DNA of 8,275 nt from Sporosarcina sp. Its GTDB lineage: Bacteria; Bacillota; Bacilli; Bacillales_A; Planococcaceae. The stretch is taken from the NCBI GenBank assembly GCA_029263945.1, contig JARIDM010000156.1:1-8275 (forward strand). Direction: 5' to 3'. A model generated the notes under the pieces. It searched no databases, was not told the DNA's origin, and was given only the letters and a program-made list of their open reading frames with translations. This document shows, in pieces, positions 6,774 through 8,275 of this stretch. Each line of letters opens with the position of its first letter. Position 1 is the first letter of the stretch. Made by a program: the position numbers and the translations under genes.

Positions 6774-6802
6774 ATTCTACCTTAATTTAACTGGTTTGTA
6801 GA
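6774..6802 (-). promoter_or_regulatory. Candidate SigA promoter of the UPF0158 gene
   Basis: On the minus strand TCTACA (6802-6797) is a 4/6 match to the -35 box and TAGAAT (6779-6774) a 5/6 match to the -10 box, with a 17-nt spacer. The leader would be about 50 nt. The rest of the gap between ytxJ and this gene (6719-6861) shows no other feature and no clear terminator for ytxJ. Confidence 0.4.
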
Positions 6803-6861
6803 CGAATAGTGTATTTTTTCAAATTAAATTCTCATAATAAACAGTAGTTATTTTACCTCAC

Positions 6862-7188
6862 TCATAAATACGTCTCGATTGCTTCCGTAATAAGCGGGTT
6901 TTTAATATGATAATGGGTCGCTTGCCAAATGCCTCTTCCATCTTTCAATATAAGAAGTTGTGGAGACTCGTGCTTCACACCTAAGTCTTCTTCAATGGCA
7001 CGTGATACTGCTTTATCCATTTGGACAATAACTGTATAAATCGGCAAATCCGTTTCGAGTTTTTGTAATTCTTTTTTCGCCGATAAACTACTGAAACAAG
7101 TCATGCTTAATTTGAATAATAGAAAAGGTTGTTCTTTCGATGTTGCCAATAATTTTTCCCAAGCTTCGATCGTTTTAACACGTTTCAT
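6862..7188 (-). CDS. ytxJ: Bacilliredoxin YtxJ (BrxC-like monothiol)
   Basis: A 108-aa thioredoxin-fold protein of the YtxJ (BrxC) family, which acts in the bacillithiol redox system by removing bacillithiol from mixed disulfides on cytosolic proteins. The single catalytic Cys (C31) lies in the early segment FKLSMTCFSSLSA. The family hallmark GVKHESPQLLILKDG (about 70-84) carries the cis-Pro (P76), and W-x-A-T-H follows. I recall this position as TCPIS in homologues, so TCFSS here replaces the Pro after the Cys with Phe, which may alter reactivity. The length is normal. The ATG has the SD AAGGAG 8 nt upstream. It is divergent from the CoA-disulfide reductase gene, so two thiol-redox genes share this intergenic region. 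Confidence 0.88.
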   Translation of the reverse strand: MKRVKTIEAWEKLLATSKEQPFLLFKLSMTCFSSLSAKKELQKLETDLPIYTVIVQMDKAVSRAIEEDLGVKHESPQLLILKDGRGIWQATHYHIKNPLITEAIETYL

Positions 7189-7234
7189 GTTATGGACTCC
7201 TTCATATCATTGCTGTAAATTTCTCAATCAGTCA

Positions 7235-7262
7235 AGTATATCATTCATCCGATCCTATTGAA
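7235..7262 (-). promoter_or_regulatory. Candidate SigA promoter of ytxJ
   Basis: On the minus strand TTCAAT (7262-7257) and TATACT (7240-7235) are separated by 16 nt. TATACT is a 5/6 match to the -10 box; the -35 box is weaker. No sigma-B type GGGWAW box is apparent, although ytxJ belongs to a general-stress regulon in Bacillus. Confidence 0.4.
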
Positions 7263-7331
7263 CAGTGAATTGATTTGAATCGTACACTGTCACAAGACCT
7301 TCACATTCGCATCTATATTGAGTTCAAATTA

Positions 7332-7360
7332 TTGTTTTCATACCTAAGGGGGTATATAGT
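7332..7360 (+). promoter_or_regulatory. SigA promoter of the CoA-disulfide reductase gene
   Basis: TTGTTT (7332-7337) and TATAGT (7355-7360) form a -35/-10 pair with an optimal 17-nt spacer. The start of transcription would be near 7367. The operator-like palindrome (7340-7355) occupies almost the whole spacer and touches the -10 box. Confidence 0.6.
7340..7355. promoter_or_regulatory. CsoR/CstR-like operator in the -35/-10 spacer
   Basis: ATACCTAAGGGGGTAT is a 16-bp pseudo-palindrome: ATACC on the left mirrors GGTAT on the right, and the bottom strand reads ATACCCCCTTAGGTAT. The C-run followed by a G-run with ATAC/GTAT ends resembles the operators known for CsoR-family repressors, including the persulfide sensor CstR of staphylococci. 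Binding here would block RNA polymerase directly. The regulator gene is not in this window, so the assignment is by site pattern and gene context. Confidence 0.5.
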
Positions 7361-7385
7361 AAAGGTAAGGTTAAATAATAAAAAG

Positions 7386-7403
7386 AAGGAGATGGCTGAC
7401 TTG
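7386..7403 (+). promoter_or_regulatory. Start-deciding SD of the CoA-disulfide reductase gene
   Basis: AAGGAG (7386-7391) directly abuts an in-frame ATG (7392-7394), which leaves no spacer. The TTG at 7401-7403 is 9 nt from the SD and begins the protein with MNKKILVVGG, the usual first beta strand of the FAD domain. The TTG is therefore taken as the start. Confidence 0.65.
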
Positions 7404-8275
7404 AACAAGAAAATTTTAGTAGTAGGTGGCGTTGCTGGAGGTGCATCAACAGCAGCAAGAATTAGACGGATTGATGAACAAGCAGAGGTTATTATGTTTG
7501 AGAAAGGACCTCATGTTTCCTTTTCAAACTGTTCACTACCCTTCTTTCTGAGCGGTGTTGTTGAAAAAAGTGAAAAGCTTGTATTAATGGATCCCGTCGC
7601 ATTTAAAACAAAATACAATATCGAAGCACGTGTGCAATCTGAAGTTATTTCAATTAACCGTGAAGCAAAATCTATTACAGTTAAAAACGTTGTAAGTGGT
7701 GAAACTTATGAAGAAAGTTATGATGTCTTAATGTTATCACCTGGTGCGAGCCCAATTGTACCCAACTTAGAAGGCGTCAATTCCCCACATGTATTTACAG
7801 TACGTAATGTTGTAGATATCGAGAAATTAAATACGTTTGTGCAAACAAAAGATGTACAAAGCATTGCAGTCATCGGTGGCGGTTTCATCGGGGTTGAGGT
7901 GGCTGAAAACTTAAAACTAGCAGGTCGTAACGTCTCTCTTATTGAATTTGCAGATCAAATTATGATGCCATTCGACCACGATATGGTTCAAATTTTGCAT
8001 AAAGAAATGGTTGACAAAGGCGTAAATGTCATTGTCGATGATGGACTTGCTGAGATAACAGATACACATGTCACATTAAACTCTGGAAAGACTGTCGAAG
8101 CCGAAGTTGTCGTAATGGCTATTGGGGTTCGTCCCGAAACTAAACTTGCTACAGATGCTGGTCTTGAGATTGGTGACCTCGGAGGTATTAAAGTCGATGC
8201 GAACTACATGACAAATGATCCTTCGATTTATGCGGTAGGAGATGCGATAGAAGTGTATCACCAACTATTACGCAA
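7401..8275 (+). CDS. CoA-disulfide reductase (FAD/NAD(P)-dependent), 3' end outside the window
   Basis: The first 291 codons of a pyridine nucleotide-disulfide oxidoreductase that reduces CoA disulfide, CoA persulfide or related thiols in the cytosol. FAD binding is seen in ILVVGGVAGGAS (about 5-16). The single redox Cys (C44) is in SFSNCSLPFF (40-49), the CoADR pattern with one Cys rather than the CxxxxC of glutathione or lipoamide reductases. NAD(P) binding is in VIGGGFIG (157-164), and the second FAD motif is VGDA with D281. The frame is open to the window edge, so whether a C-terminal rhodanese domain is fused (about 550 aa) or absent (about 440 aa) cannot be seen. The start is TTG at 7401. 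The promoter carries a CsoR/CstR-like operator, which would fit a sulfur-stress role, and the gene is divergent from ytxJ. Confidence 0.9.
   Translation, partial: MNKKILVVGGVAGGASTAARIRRIDEQAEVIMFEKGPHVSFSNCSLPFFLSGVVEKSEKLVLMDPVAFKTKYNIEARVQSEVISINREAKSITVKNVVSGETYEESYDVLMLSPGASPIVPNLEGVNSPHVFTVRNVVDIEKLNTFVQTKDVQSIAVIGGGFIGVEVAENLKLAGRNVSLIEFADQIMMPFDHDMVQILHKEMVDKGVNVIVDDGLAEITDTHVTLNSGKTVEAEVVVMAIGVRPETKLATDAGLEIGDLGGIKVDANYMTNDPSIYAVGDAIEVYHQLLR

Noticed and set aside
8076..8264. A 62-codon minus-strand open frame
   Set aside because: It is antisense to the CoA-disulfide reductase coding sequence, which has intact motifs on both sides.

Overview
The window looks like a stretch of core chromosome from a low-GC Gram-positive bacterium of the order Bacillales (Staphylococcaceae or Bacillaceae; the genus cannot be fixed from the sequence alone). 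The reasons are a YtxJ-type bacilliredoxin (bacillithiol is made by these bacteria), a coenzyme A disulfide reductase, a YqhH-type SNF2 helicase, purine-rich Shine-Dalgarno (SD) sites, AT-rich codon use and a lipobox lipoprotein. There are no rRNA or tRNA genes, CRISPR arrays, insertion sequences or prophage genes. Most of the window is ordinary housekeeping and stress-related content.

Layout. Positions 1-60 hold what looks like half of a terminator cut by the window edge. Positions 61-3508, minus strand, form a likely operon: a SulP anion transporter with a STAS domain, a universal stress protein whose SD overlaps the sulP stop codon, and then an SNF2/RapA-like helicase. Divergent from sulP is a plus-strand gene (3613-4170) with the architecture of a small serine recombinase (resolvase) but without the catalytic residues. 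It has an extended -10 promoter and a perfect 9-bp inverted repeat in its leader, so it is probably a DNA-binding regulator. It converges with a minus-strand acyltransferase-3 membrane protein (4217-5227), and the two share a strong bidirectional terminator. Upstream, also on the minus strand, are a SurA_N-type lipoprotein without a parvulin domain (5442-6230, with its own terminator), a UPF0158 protein (6347-6718) and the bacilliredoxin YtxJ (6862-7188). Divergent from ytxJ, on the plus strand, is the 5' part of a CoA-disulfide reductase (7401 to the window end). A CsoR/CstR-like palindrome fills the -35/-10 spacer of its promoter.

How the parts relate. The right end has a low-molecular-weight thiol theme: bacillithiol (YtxJ) and CoA or persulfide chemistry (CoADR), with a likely sulfur-stress repressor site. 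The left operon pairs anion or bicarbonate uptake with a stress protein. The most unusual items are the apparently dead, possibly domesticated resolvase with its own palindrome, the operator-in-spacer promoter of the CoADR gene, and a recurring layout in which an in-frame ATG or GTG lies in or right against the SD while a GTG or TTG nine bases downstream is the better start.
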